A stretch of DNA of 64,000 bases from assembly GCF_008634025.1 (NCBI RefSeq), contig NZ_PDCM01000001.1, forward strand, positions 1,919,501 through 1,983,500, written 5' to 3'. The translations under genes and the position numbers were made by a program. Position 1 is the stretch's first letter. Each line of letters begins with the position of its first letter. Below are positions 48,791 through 58,137 of this stretch, piece by piece. This stretch comes from Streptomyces albofaciens JCM 4342 (GTDB lineage Bacteria > Actinomycetota > Actinomycetes > Streptomycetales > Streptomycetaceae). The notes under the pieces are model-generated. The model worked only from the letters and a program-made list of their open reading frames with translations. It was not told the origin of the DNA and did no database searches.

Positions 48791-50122
48791 TCACAGCTCC
48801 GTGACCCGGATCAGCGACGAGGCCGACGTGTGCTCGCCCACCTGGAAGCCCAGGCTCGTGTCGCCCAGCGGGGCCTCGGCGGACGCGGTCACCTCGACCA
48901 GCGCGCCGGACTTCGAGCCCTTGCCGGCCAGGGCCAGGTCGACGCTGTCGATGGTGAGCGTCTGGCCGTCCGGCGACAGGGTCCCCTTGTAGGAGCCGAC
49001 TTCCTTCCATTCGGAGCCCTGCATGACCCCCACGATCAGCCGGTCGCCGAGCCGCAGGCCCTTGCCCTGCGGGAGGGTGACGCGGATGCGCTGCGCGGGT
49101 ACGCCGCCGTCCTCGACGGCCTGGAATTCCACGCCCGCGTAGCGGGGCTCGCCGCCGCGTACCAGTGTCACCGGTCCGCCCGGCGACACCGAGAACCGGC
49201 CCTGGGCGTGGCCGGCCGTGTAGCGGTAGTAGACGCTGCCGAGCTGGAAGGCGTCCTCGGTCTTGGCCGGGTCCCAGCTCAGGTAGCTGGGCGAGCCGTC
49301 CGGGTTGGCGGCCTGCGGCCAGACCAGGAACCGGTAGTAGCCCGGCTTGTCGCCGAGCCGGCGCAGGTCGATCGCGGGCAGTGTCACCTTGCGGCCCGTA
49401 CCGGCGTCGCGGTGGCCCTCCGCCTTCTGGAGCTGCGGGGTCGGGGTGTAGTGGGACGGTGTGCCGTCCTCGTGGACGAGCTGGTAGTACACGTGGTCGC
49501 TGTTGTTGCCCGGCACGTCCTGTTCGCCCTGGCGCAGATTGACCAGGTCGATGATGAACTTGTCGCCGGGGATTCGGCCGTTGTCCGATACGTAGCCGAA
49601 TCCGGCCTGACTGTTGGGTGTGCCGCCCCAGTTGTGGTCGTACGGCAGCCGGACGAACGGCCGTCCCACCTTCTCCGGGTCGGTCCGCGCCCAGGCGCCG
49701 GCGAGCACCTCGATCTCCGGGTTCGCGGTGCGCACGTCGCCGTTGTCGAGCGTGACGTCGACCCGGATCTGGTACCGGCGGCTGTAGGCCGGCCGCGGGT
49801 CGGCGTCGACGTTGAGGTCGCCGCGCAGCGTGAACGTGATCAGGTCCGCGTCGGCGAGGAAGGTCAGGTCGATGACCTCGTACTCCTGGTCGATGCCGCT
49901 GCGGCCGCGCTTGACCTCGACGGCGTTCATGCCCGCCTGGCCGTTGCCGGTGTAGGAGTAGCGCACCGTACTGATCTTCACGCCCATCGGTACGCGGATC
50001 CGCCCGTCATAGCGGAACTCGCTGTCCCAGACGGCGAAACGGTTCGCGTGGCCGAGGGTGCGGATGCCGGTCCATTCCGGGTCCGTGCTGTCGGCCTGGG
50101 CGGCTGTCGCGGGAGTGGTCAT
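48791..50122 (-). CDS. Beta-rich protein of unknown function
   Basis: 443 residues, no signal peptide. It appears to be made of several beta-sandwich domains: about 15-145 (TLGHANRFAVWDSEFRYDG, YSRRYQIRVDVTLDNGD), a middle part with Tyr/Trp-rich loops (DHNWGGTPNSQAGFGYVSD, YYRFLVWPQAANPDG), and an Ig-like end (GVEFQAVEDGGVPAQRIRV, then GQTLTIDSVDLAL). I know no family name. ATG 50122 has AAGGAG at ideal distance. The 797-bp gap separates it from the divergent MABP-like gene; shared context hints at a common role. Confidence 0.75.
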   Translation of the reverse strand: MTTPATAAQADSTDPEWTGIRTLGHANRFAVWDSEFRYDGRIRVPMGVKISTVRYSYTGNGQAGMNAVEVKRGRSGIDQEYEVIDLTFLADADLITFTLRGDLNVDADPRPAYSRRYQIRVDVTLDNGDVRTANPEIEVLAGAWARTDPEKVGRPFVRLPYDHNWGGTPNSQAGFGYVSDNGRIPGDKFIIDLVNLRQGEQDVPGNNSDHVYYQLVHEDGTPSHYTPTPQLQKAEGHRDAGTGRKVTLPAIDLRRLGDKPGYYRFLVWPQAANPDGSPSYLSWDPAKTEDAFQLGSVYYRYTAGHAQGRFSVSPGGPVTLVRGGEPRYAGVEFQAVEDGGVPAQRIRVTLPQGKGLRLGDRLIVGVMQGSEWKEVGSYKGTLSPDGQTLTIDSVDLALAGKGSKSGALVEVTASAEAPLGDTSLGFQVGEHTSASSLIRVTEL

Positions 50123-50919
50123 GGTCGGCTCCTTGACGGTCGGTGGTGGCGTCCGTGCGCGGTGGGTTCCGGGAAGGGTCGGTAGGTTCCGGAAGGATCG
50201 GTACGTTTTAAAAGTTTTGGTACGTACTCGGGTGCCTTTTCGGCTGCCTTCTTGGCGGGTGGTGGCCGGCGTGGGTGCGGGACACCTGGGGCACCTGGGG
50301 GCGCCCGGGGGCACCTGTGGCGAGCCGTGCGGACAAGGCTGACCCGGCGTTCGGAGCGAGAGAAAGGGGTCTCCCTGCGGGCATGCCGTTCCTTGCCACC
50401 GGCATGGCCGGCCGGAGCCCGCCTCAGTGACATCACGCGTCACGCGCGTACCGCGCGGCCACCGCACCACCGTCCCCTCCGCCTCATGGGCCCCACCGTC
50501 CCCGTGCGATTCCCGGGCACCCATTTCCCTTCGGCACACAACGACCGGGATCCGTTCCGGCGGATCCAGCCATCGCGGGGGACGTTCCCGCAGACGGGAG
50601 CCCCGGCGGCGGCCCCGCTTCCTGGACGCTCGGCCCGTGGCACCGCGGTGGCTTTCGCGCCGTCCGCGGGTTCGTGGGGGGCCAGGGCGGTACGAGGGAG
50701 GAGCGGCGTCGGAACCGGACAGGGAGCCACGTGCCTCGGGCCTCGGGTGTTCGATGCCGTTTTCCCGGTGAACCGCTCGCCCGGCAGCTCAGCGCGGCCG
50801 TGACCGGATGCCGATTCGAACGCCCCGCTGGCCGGTTGCCCCGATGTGGTCCCACGGGGAGCGGCCCTAGCGTGAGCCCGCCTCTTCTCAGTACCCGACC
50901 GGGAAAGGAACGGGACCCC
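50123..50919. other. 797-bp divergent gap
   Basis: No convincing gene. An AT-rich patch GTACGTTTTAAAAGTTTTGG flanked by GGTACG copies lies at 50201-50227, about 80-105 bp before the 443-residue gene, and may hold its promoter. A GTGAC-N7-GTCAC inverted repeat lies near 50427-50444. Several overlapping frames in 50250-50800 have no ribosome site or family match. Confidence 0.4.
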
Positions 50920-51345
50920 ATGGCCGTCATCAACCTCATGGTCCTCGAAGGCGACGAGCAGGAGCCCGAGGGCTGGATCAAGATCAACAAGGATCTGAAC
51001 GCCGGTGCCGGCGGCGAGTACCTGTACTTCGCCTACGAGACCGACAGCAACCGCGCCGCGCCCAACACGGCGTTCGGCCCGCTCACTGACATCATCTTCC
51101 TGTCCAAGGGCGACAGCCTGCCGCACGGCTACCGCAAGCTGAACAAGGACCTGAACGCCGGCGCGGGCGGCGAGTACATCTACGCCGCCTACACCCGCAG
51201 CCCCGAGCAGGGCTCGCCGGTCAACTCCCTGGACGTCGCCCTCACCGACAACCGCGACTACCAGCCCCCGAAGCCTTGGGAGCGCTACGACAAGGACCTG
51301 AACGCGGGGGCGGGCGGCAAGTACGTGTACCTGCTGCACCTCTGA
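50920..51345 (+). CDS. Three-repeat MABP-like (beta-prism) protein
   Basis: 141 residues with three internal repeats of the form GY.K.NKDLNAGAGGEY.Y: GWIKINKDLNAGAGGEYLYF, GYRKLNKDLNAGAGGEYIYA and, at the C-terminus, RYDKDLNAGAGGKYVYLLH. Between them are strands such as DIIFLSKGDSLPHGY. This motif is that of the MABP/beta-prism domain, known from eukaryotic MVB12 and from bacterial pore-forming or membrane-binding proteins. No signal peptide. A three-fold repeat suggests one complete beta-prism. AAAGGAA precedes ATG 50920. Lipid or lectin-like binding is an inference. Confidence 0.8.
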   Translation: MAVINLMVLEGDEQEPEGWIKINKDLNAGAGGEYLYFAYETDSNRAAPNTAFGPLTDIIFLSKGDSLPHGYRKLNKDLNAGAGGEYIYAAYTRSPEQGSPVNSLDVALTDNRDYQPPKPWERYDKDLNAGAGGKYVYLLHL

Positions 51346-51364
51346 TCCGACAGCGCGCCGGAAG

Positions 51365-51394
51365 CGGGCGGGGCGGTGGGTGCCGCCCCGCCCG
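51365..51394. terminator. Bidirectional hairpin
   Basis: 12-bp perfect stem CGGGCGGGGCGG / CCGCCCCGCCCG, 6-nt loop, between the convergent MABP-like and PucR-like genes. Confidence 0.8.
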
Positions 51395-51452
51395 TCTCGC
51401 GTGCCCGTTTCATGTGTCTGCCTCGTGCGCCCGTCTCGTGTGCCCGCCGCGC

Positions 51453-51809
51453 TCAGCCCGCGCCGCTCCCGGCTCCCGCCCGGCACAGCAGCGCCGCCCG
51501 CAGGTCGAGGCGGTGGCTCAGGCGGGTGAGGTCGCGGCCGGTGAGGCGTTCTATGCGCTGGACGCGGTAGCGGACGGTGTTGACGTGGAGGTGGAGGGCG
51601 GCGGCGGTGCGGGACCAGGAGGCGTCGTGGTGGAGGAAGGCCTCCAGGGTGTGCAGCAGGGTGCCGGTCCGGTCGTGTTCGGGGAGGAGGGGGCGCAGGG
51701 TGCGGGCGCTGAAGACGGCGCGTACGTCGGCGGGTACGGCGGCGAGCAGCCGTTCGAGGGTGGCGGGGGCGGAGTCCTCTCCGAGGGGCGGTGGGGTGGT
51801 GTGCGGCAT
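51453..51809 (-). CDS. Isolated PucR-type helix-turn-helix protein
   Basis: 118 residues. It corresponds only to the C-terminal part of PucR/CdaR regulators: [22 protein letters not shown], then the [27 protein letters not shown]. The usual N-terminal ligand domains are absent, and no matching coding sequence was found upstream, yet GAGGAG lies 8 nt before ATG 51809, so it could be expressed as is. PucR regulates purine catabolism in Bacillus; the divergent xanthine dehydrogenase supports a similar link. It may be a remnant or a minimal regulator. Confidence 0.75.
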   Translation of the reverse strand: MPHTTPPPLGEDSAPATLERLLAAVPADVRAVFSARTLRPLLPEHDRTGTLLHTLEAFLHHDASWSRTAAALHLHVNTVRYRVQRIERLTGRDLTRLSHRLDLRAALLCRAGAGSGAG

Positions 51810-52021
51810 GGGACGTGCTCCTCGTACCGTTCCGGGCGCCGGGCCCAGGGCTTGGCCGTACGCACTCGCCAGGTGAGAGTGCGGAATCGCATCGTAAATG
51901 CGAGGGGAGTGCGGGCGGTAGGCGCGCTGATGCCAGGCGAGGGGGGTGGGGGAGGGGTACGGAGGGTGGTTTTTGTGCGTTGCGGGGGCTGTGCGGGGCT
52001 TGTACTTGTTTCACTCGGTGC

Positions 52022-55000
52022 ATGGACCTGAACACGGTGCGGGAGGTCCGGGACGCCCGGGGGCGGCCGGACTGGCGGCCGGGGGATGCCTGGCTCGGCG
52101 GCGGTACGTATCTCTTCTCCGAGCCGCAGCCCGAGCTGCGGCGGCTGCTGGATCTGGGCCGGATGGGCTGGGAGCCGCTGCGACGGCTGCCGGACGGCGC
52201 GCTGGAGATCGCGGCCACGTGCACCATCGCCGAGGTGTCCCGCTTCGGCCGCAGCCTCGGACGACCGGCGGGGCCGCTCTTCGAACAGTGCTGCCGCGCC
52301 TTCCTGGCCTCGTTCAAGATCTGGAACACGGCCACCGTCGGGGGGAACGTGTGCCTCGCGCTGCCCGCCGCTCCGATGGTCGCCCTTACGGCGGCGCTGG
52401 ACGGCAGCTGCCTGCTGCTGGCCGGGGAGGGAGCGGGAAGGCGGCTGCCGGTCACCGATCTCGTCACCGGTGCCGGGCGCAACGCCCTGGCCGAGGGCGA
52501 GTTGCTGCGCTCGGTCACCCTGCCGGCCCGCGCGCTCGATCGCCGTACGGCCTTCCGGCAGACCTCGCTGTACGGGCTGGGGCGCTCGGCCGCGCTGCTG
52601 ATCGGGACGCTGGACCCGGTGGACGGCGCGTTCACCCTGACGATCACCGCCGCCACCGTACGGCCGGTCCGGCTGCGCTTCCCGGCACTCCCGGACGCCC
52701 GCGCCCTACGGGCGGCGATCGGGCGGGCGGTGCCGGACGACGGCTGGTTCGACGACGTCCACGGGCTGCCGGAGTGGCGGCGGCACATGACGTACCGGAT
52801 GGGGGAGGAGATCCGGGCCGAGCTGGAGGCGCGGCCGGAGGGGAGCGCGGTGGACCCACGGGGGATGCCGGCATCGCGCGGTCCGTCGCCGTCCGCACCG
52901 TGTGGCGGCCCGTCGTCCCCACCCGTGGGCCCGGACCCCGCGCGCCGTACCGAAGCCGCACGCCCCGCCCTCTTCCGTACCGAAGCCGCACGCTCCGCGC
53001 CCTTCCGTACCGAAGCCGCACGCCCCGCTCCCTTCCGTACTGAAGTCAACGGCACGGCCACCCGCACGCCACCCCGCCCTGGTCAGTGCCTGCGCACGTA
53101 CCTGCGCGAGCGTGGCTGGTTCGGCGTCAAGAAGGGGTGTGACGCGGGGGACTGCGGGGCGTGCACGGTTCACGTGGACGGGGAGCCGGTGCACAGCTGC
53201 GTGTATCCGGCTCTACGGGCCGACGGGCGGATGGTCACCACGGTGGAAGGGCTCGCCGAGTCGGGGGGCGGCCAACTGCACGCGGTGCAGCGGCGGTTCC
53301 TGGAGGCGCAGGGGTTTCAGTGCGGGTTCTGTACGGCTGGGTTCTTGATGACCACGGCGGCGCTGGACGCCGAACTGCTGGCCGATCTGCCGCGCGCGTT
53401 CAAGGGAAATCTGTGCCGGTGTACTGGTTATCGGGCCATCGAGGACGCCGTGCGGGGCGTCCGGCACACCGAGGAGGCGGCGGGGCACGGCGTCGGCCGT
53501 AACGTTCCCGCGCCCGGCGCCCTGGACGTGGTCACCGGGACCGCCCGTTACACCTTCGACATCGACCTCGGTACCGATGCCTTGCCCGGCCTGCTGCACA
53601 TGAAGCTGCTGCGCTCGCCGCACGCGCACGCCCGGATCACCGCCATCGACACGCGCGCCGCGCTGCGCGCGCCCGGCGTGCACGCGGTCTTCACCCACCA
53701 CGACGCGCCCGCCCGCCACTTCTCCACCGCCCAGCACGAGCACCCGGAGGACGACCCGTTCGACACCCGGCTCCTGGACGACACGGTCCGCCATGTGGGC
53801 CAGCGGGTCGCCGCGGTGGTCGCGGACAGTGAGGCGGCGGCGGAGGAGGGCTGCCGTCGTGTCGTGGTGACGTACGAGGTGCTGCCCGCCGTACTGGACC
53901 CGGAGGAGGCCATGCGTCCCGGTGCCCCGGTCGTGCACGACAAGGGGGAGTGGGCGGGGATCGCGCGGCCCGGTGCCAACGTGGCGGCGGAGGCGCACGG
54001 GGAGACCGGCGACGTGGCGGGCGGGTTCGCGGCGGCCGACGTGGTGTACGAGGAGACCTTCCGTACGCAGCGGGCGCAGCACGCGAGCCTGGAGACGCAC
54101 GGCGCGCTGGCGTTCTTCGAACCGGGGGAGCGGGACGGGGAGCGGGGTGGGGAGCGGGGTACGGGGCCGGCGCGGCGGCTGGTCGTCCGGACCAGTACTC
54201 AAGTGCCGTATCTCGTGCGCCGTTCCCTCTGCACGCTGCTCGACCTGCCGCCCGAAGCGGTACGCGTCGTCGCGGGACGGGTCGGCGGTGCCTTCGGCGG
54301 CAAGCAGGAGATGCTCGTCGAGGATGTCGTGGCGCTGGCGGCGCTGCGCACCGGACGGCCGGTGAAGCTGGAGTTCACACGGGAGGAACAGTTCACAGGC
54401 GCGACCACCCGGCACCCGTTCACCGTACGGGTCAAGGCCGGGGCGCGCCGGGACGGGACGCTCACCGCGCTCCAGCTGTGCGCGGTGTCCGACACCGGCG
54501 CGTACGGCAACCACGCCCGCAACGTCCTGCTGCACGGCTGCGGCGACGCCCTGGCCCTCTACCGCTGCCCCAACAAGAAGGCCGACGGTTTCGCCGTCTA
54601 CACCCACACCGTCCCGGCCGGTGCCTTCCGCGGCTACGGGCTCGGGCAGGTCGTCTTCGCGCTGGAGAGCGCGCTGGACGAGCTGGCGCGGCGGCTGGGC
54701 CTCGATCCGCTGGTGGTGCGGGAGCGCAACGTGGTGCAGCCCGGTGACACGCCGGAGACGGTGGTGGGGGCGGAGCGGGACCTGTGTATCGGCAGTTACG
54801 GGCTGGGCGCGTGCGTGGCCGCGGTGCGCGAGGCGGCCGCGTCGGAAGGGCCCGCCGCTCCGGACGGCTGGCTGGTGGGTGAGGGCAGCGCCCTGGCGAT
54901 GATCGCCGCCGGCGGGCCCGGCGGGCACTTCGCCGACGCACGGGTGACGCTGACCGCCGACGGCTCGTACGAGCTGGCCGTCGGCACGACCGAATCCGGC

Positions 55001-55816
55001 AGCGGCGCCACCACCGCGCACCGCCAGCTCGCCGCGGCCGAGCTGGGTGTCGACGAGGAGCGGATCACCGTACGGCAGGCCGACACCGACGCGGTCGGGT
55101 ACGACTCCGGGGTCTTCGGCTCGGCCGGGACCGTGGTGGCGGGCGAGGCCGTGGTGCGCGCGGCCCGTTCCCTGGCCGCCCGGATCCGGGACCGGGCCAC
55201 CGGTGACGGCGGTGGTGGCGGTGGCGGTGGCGGTCGTGACGGGGAACTGTCCGGCCACGGCGAGGCCCCCACCACCGGCCCTGACGAGGCCCCCCTCACC
55301 GGCCACGGCCACGCCACCGGCACGCCCCGCACCGTCGCCTTCAACGCGCACTGGTTCCGTGTCGCGGTCGATCCGGACACCGGCGAGATCCGTGTCCTGC
55401 GCAGCGTGCACGTGGCGGACGCGGGCACGGTGATCAATCCCATGCAGTGCCGGGGGCAGGTCGAGGGCGGGGTGGCGCAGGCGCTGGGGTCGGCGCTGTT
55501 CGAGGACGTACGGCTGGACGGGCGCGGCCGGGTGCGTACCGCCGCGTTCCGCGAGTACCGGCTGCCCGCCTTCGCCGACGTGCCCCGTACCGAGGTGCGC
55601 TTCACGCCCACCGCCGACTCGATCGGCCCGGCGGGCGCGAAGTCCATGAGCGAGAGCCCCTTCGATCCGGTCGCGCCGGCCTTGGCCAACGCGCTCCGGG
55701 ACGCCACCGGGGTGCGCTTCACGCGGCTGCCGCTGGCCCGGGACCGGGTGTGGCGGAGGCTGGCCGGCGAGGCCGCGCGGAGGCCGCCGGACGGCCCGGG
55801 AAATTCGCATGGATAG
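52022..55816 (+). CDS. Single-chain xanthine dehydrogenase (FAD, [2Fe-2S] and molybdenum domains fused)
   Basis: 1264 residues. Order: FAD-binding domain (1 to ~285; [27 protein letters not shown]); a ~65-residue linker with RTEAAR-type decapeptides; [2Fe-2S] domains (~356-490; [39 protein letters not shown]); molybdenum domain (~505-1264; [57 protein letters not shown]) interrupted by a Gly run near 1060. Hydroxylates xanthine/hypoxanthine, cytosolic. The FAD-first order differs from animal XDH. The start lacks a clear ribosome site. A PucR-like regulator is divergent. Confidence 0.9.
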   Translation: MDLNTVREVRDARGRPDWRPGDAWLGGGTYLFSEPQPELRRLLDLGRMGWEPLRRLPDGALEIAATCTIAEVSRFGRSLGRPAGPLFEQCCRAFLASFKIWNTATVGGNVCLALPAAPMVALTAALDGSCLLLAGEGAGRRLPVTDLVTGAGRNALAEGELLRSVTLPARALDRRTAFRQTSLYGLGRSAALLIGTLDPVDGAFTLTITAATVRPVRLRFPALPDARALRAAIGRAVPDDGWFDDVHGLPEWRRHMTYRMGEEIRAELEARPEGSAVDPRGMPASRGPSPSAPCGGPSSPPVGPDPARRTEAARPALFRTEAARSAPFRTEAARPAPFRTEVNGTATRTPPRPGQCLRTYLRERGWFGVKKGCDAGDCGACTVHVDGEPVHSCVYPALRADGRMVTTVEGLAESGGGQLHAVQRRFLEAQGFQCGFCTAGFLMTTAALDAELLADLPRAFKGNLCRCTGYRAIEDAVRGVRHTEEAAGHGVGRNVPAPGALDVVTGTARYTFDIDLGTDALPGLLHMKLLRSPHAHARITAIDTRAALRAPGVHAVFTHHDAPARHFSTAQHEHPEDDPFDTRLLDDTVRHVGQRVAAVVADSEAAAEEGCRRVVVTYEVLPAVLDPEEAMRPGAPVVHDKGEWAGIARPGANVAAEAHGETGDVAGGFAAADVVYEETFRTQRAQHASLETHGALAFFEPGERDGERGGERGTGPARRLVVRTSTQVPYLVRRSLCTLLDLPPEAVRVVAGRVGGAFGGKQEMLVEDVVALAALRTGRPVKLEFTREEQFTGATTRHPFTVRVKAGARRDGTLTALQLCAVSDTGAYGNHARNVLLHGCGDALALYRCPNKKADGFAVYTHTVPAGAFRGYGLGQVVFALESALDELARRLGLDPLVVRERNVVQPGDTPETVVGAERDLCIGSYGLGACVAAVREAAASEGPAAPDGWLVGEGSALAMIAAGGPGGHFADARVTLTADGSYELAVGTTESGSGATTAHRQLAAAELGVDEERITVRQADTDAVGYDSGVFGSAGTVVAGEAVVRAARSLAARIRDRATGDGGGGGGGGGRDGELSGHGEAPTTGPDEAPLTGHGHATGTPRTVAFNAHWFRVAVDPDTGEIRVLRSVHVADAGTVINPMQCRGQVEGGVAQALGSALFEDVRLDGRGRVRTAAFREYRLPAFADVPRTEVRFTPTADSIGPAGAKSMSESPFDPVAPALANALRDATGVRFTRLPLARDRVWRRLAGEAARRPPDGPGNSHG

Positions 55817-55858
55817 GACGGCGTTTGCTGGGCAGGGGTGCGGGACGGTCCGGCGTGC

Positions 55859-55884
55859 GGAATAGGTGCAGCGATGAATCCGTT
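55859..55884 (+). promoter_or_regulatory. sigmaR-type promoter of the thioredoxin gene
   Basis: GGAAT-N18-GTT, an exact match to the S. coelicolor sigmaR (thiol-oxidative stress) pattern, ending 48 bp before the thioredoxin ATG. Thioredoxin genes are classic sigmaR targets. Confidence 0.8.
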
Positions 55885-55932
55885 GCCGCAGCGGGACCGA
55901 CAGCAGACCGGAACCGGAAGCAGGGAATACGC

Positions 55933-56334
55933 ATGAGCACCGTAGAGCTCACCAAGGACAACTTCGACGAGATCGTCTCCGGAAACGATTTCGTCCTGAT
56001 CGATTTCTGGGCCGAGTGGTGCGGCCCGTGCAAGCAGTTCGGCCCGGTCTTCGAGCGTTCGTCCGAGAAGAACAGCGATCTGGTGTACGCGAAGGTCGAC
56101 ACCGAGGCGCAGCCCGAGCTGGCCGCCGCCTTCCAGATCCAGTCGATCCCGACCGTGATGATCGTCCGCGAGAACATCGCGGTGTTCTCGCAGCCGGGCG
56201 CGCTGCCGGAGGCCGCCCTGGAGGACGTCATCGGCCAGGCCCGCAACCTGGACATGGACGAGGTGCGCGCCTCCGTGGCGGAGGCCCAGAAGCAGGAGGA
56301 GCAGAAGCAGGACGGGCAGGCCGCCGGTGAATGA
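55933..56334 (+). CDS. Thioredoxin
   Basis: 133 residues. Classical fold with the redox centre WCGPC (Cys30, Cys33) in VLIDFWAEWCGPCKQFGP and the cis-Pro loop IQSIPTVMIV. A ~25-residue Gln/Glu/Lys-rich tail is added. Reduces protein disulfides in the cytosol. AGGGA 8 nt before ATG 55933 supports the start. The upstream sigmaR-type promoter predicts induction by diamide-like stress. Its last 8 nt overlap the next gene. Confidence 0.95.
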   Translation: MSTVELTKDNFDEIVSGNDFVLIDFWAEWCGPCKQFGPVFERSSEKNSDLVYAKVDTEAQPELAAAFQIQSIPTVMIVRENIAVFSQPGALPEAALEDVIGQARNLDMDEVRASVAEAQKQEEQKQDGQAAGE

Positions 56335-56923
56335 ACTGCTCCTGATCCGCCACGGCGAGACGGAGTGGAGCAGGTCGGGGCAGCACACCAGCTGGACCGA
56401 CCTGCCGCTCACCGCCCGCGGTGAGGAGCAGGCCCGCTCCTTGCGGCCGGTGCTGGCGGACCGGAAGATCGGCGCGGTGCTCAGCAGCCCGCTGCGGCGG
56501 GCCCGGCACACCGTCGAGCTGGCCGGACTGCCGGACCCGCAGATCGACGCCGACCTGAGCGAGTGGGACTACGGCGGGTACGAGGGCATCTCCACCGACG
56601 AGATCCACCGCACCCGCCCCGGCTGGTTCCTGTTCACCGACGGCGTGGCCGCCGGGCCCCCGGAGCACCCGGGCGAGTCGCCCGAGCAGGTCGGCGCCCG
56701 CGCCGACCGGGTGCTGGCCCGTATCGAGGAGCAGCTGCGGACGGCCGACGGCGATGTGGTGCTGGTCGGCCACGGGCACTTCCAGCGCGTGCTGACGGCC
56801 CGCCGGCTGGGACTGCCGGCGTCGGCGGGCGCGCTGTTCACCTTCGAGACGGGCACCGTGGGCGTGCTCGGCGAGGAACACGGGCGGCCCGCGGTGGTGG
56901 GCTGGAACACCCGGACGCTGTGA
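56327..56923 (+). CDS. Histidine phosphatase family protein (phosphoglycerate-mutase-like)
   Basis: 198 residues. The phospho-His motif is LIRHGETEW (His9), with SSPLRRARHTVELAG and the second His in VVLVGHGHFQRVLTARRLG. Acid pair in LSEWDYGGYEG. These are broad phosphatases rather than glycolytic mutases when this short. GTG 56327 overlaps the thioredoxin stop by 8 nt, so it belongs to the same, probably sigmaR-driven, transcript. Confidence 0.92.
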   Translation: MNELLLIRHGETEWSRSGQHTSWTDLPLTARGEEQARSLRPVLADRKIGAVLSSPLRRARHTVELAGLPDPQIDADLSEWDYGGYEGISTDEIHRTRPGWFLFTDGVAAGPPEHPGESPEQVGARADRVLARIEEQLRTADGDVVLVGHGHFQRVLTARRLGLPASAGALFTFETGTVGVLGEEHGRPAVVGWNTRTL

Positions 56924-56934
56924 CGGGGCGGGTT

Positions 56935-56970
56935 GCGCGCCGCGCCCGGAGGGTGATCCGGGAGGCGCGC
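56935..56970. terminator. Bidirectional hairpin
   Basis: GCGCGCC / GGCGCGC outer stem with a CCCGG / CCGGG inner stem, between the convergent phosphatase and mbl genes. Confidence 0.6.
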
Positions 56971-56976
56971 GCCCGC

Positions 56977-58008
56977 TCAGGTCGCCATCGGATCGAGGTG
57001 CAGCGGCTCCACCTTGCCCTCGATCATGTCGCCGAGCCCCAGCACCGCGCAGGTGTCCGGCCGCTCCGCGATGTGTACCGGCATGGTCGTGGCCTGCCGG
57101 ATCATCGACTGGAGGCCGGGGATCAGCGCGCTGCCGCCCGCGAGCATGATGCCGCGCTCGCCGAGGTCCGCCACCAGGTCCGGCGGGCAGCGCCGCAGCA
57201 CCGCCCCGATCCCGTCCAGGATGCCGGTCAGCGGTGAGGCGATGGCGCGCCGGACCGGCTCGGTCTCCACCATGACCGAGCGGGCCAGCCCGCTCACCAC
57301 GTCCCGGCCGTGCACCTCGGTCGGGCCCGCCACCAGGTCGCCGTCGCCGGCGAGCATCAGGTGCAGCGGCCGTACGGACTGACCGGGCAGCATGAGCTTG
57401 TGATGCAGCCTCAGGTGCTGCACCACGGCGTGGTCGATGGCGTTGCCGCCCACCGGTACGGTCTCCGCCGCGACGATCTCGCCCAGCGAGAGCACCGCGA
57501 TCTGCGTGGTGCCCGCGCCGCACACCACGATCATGGTGGCTTCCGGCTGCTCCACCGGCAGATCGCAGCCGACCGCCGCGGCGACCAGGGTGTCCACCAT
57601 CTCCACCCGGCGGGCGCCGATCCCGTTCAGGGTCTCCACCGCGGCCCGCTGGGCCAGCGGCTCACTGCCGTACGGCAGGCAGATCGCGGCCCGCATGGTG
57701 GGTCTGCGCCGCCACGCCTTGCGCAGCTTGTCGTCTACCAGGTGGCGCAGCAGCCGCTGCGCCATGTCGATGTCCACGACGGTGCCGCCGGAGACCGGGC
57801 GCACCACCCGGATGTGGTCCGGTGTCCGGCCGTCCATCACCTCCGCGCGGTCCCCGACGGCGATCAGCGCGCCGGTGCGGATGTTGACGGCCGCGACGGT
57901 CGGCTGGTTCACCACCACGCCCTGGTTCTTGACGTACATCCGGGTGCGGGCTTCGCCCAGGTCGACGGCGACCGAGCAACGGTGCAGCTGGGCCAGGCTG
58001 GCGGTCAT
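56977..58008 (-). CDS. mbl: MreB-like bacterial actin, Mbl type
   Basis: 343 residues with the actin fold: phosphate-1 VAVDLGEARTRMYVKNQG, connect-1 at GGTVVDIDMAQRLL, phosphate-2 MIVVCGAGTTQIAVLSLGE, adenosine loop GIMLAGGSALIPGL. It is shorter and more diverged than true MreB and lacks mreCD neighbours, the feature of the Streptomyces mbl gene, reported to contribute to spore-wall formation. A GGGGAGG ribosome site precedes ATG 58008. Name assigned by family type and gene context. Confidence 0.85.
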   Translation of the reverse strand: MTASLAQLHRCSVAVDLGEARTRMYVKNQGVVVNQPTVAAVNIRTGALIAVGDRAEVMDGRTPDHIRVVRPVSGGTVVDIDMAQRLLRHLVDDKLRKAWRRRPTMRAAICLPYGSEPLAQRAAVETLNGIGARRVEMVDTLVAAAVGCDLPVEQPEATMIVVCGAGTTQIAVLSLGEIVAAETVPVGGNAIDHAVVQHLRLHHKLMLPGQSVRPLHLMLAGDGDLVAGPTEVHGRDVVSGLARSVMVETEPVRRAIASPLTGILDGIGAVLRRCPPDLVADLGERGIMLAGGSALIPGLQSMIRQATTMPVHIAERPDTCAVLGLGDMIEGKVEPLHLDPMAT

Positions 58009-58137
58009 GGAGGGGGCCTCCCCGATAGGCGTGCGTCGGTTGCGGGACGAGCGGCCGTGGGAGGCCGCCCGGAACCATCGTGTGCCGACGGGGCGTCAGG
58101 TGCGCGCTGGGAGGGTCCGGTTGGGGGACGGCCGGGG

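Noticed and set aside
50252..50803. 183-residue frame in the large divergent gap
   Set aside because: No ribosome site, no family resemblance, and competing frames on both strands are equally open.
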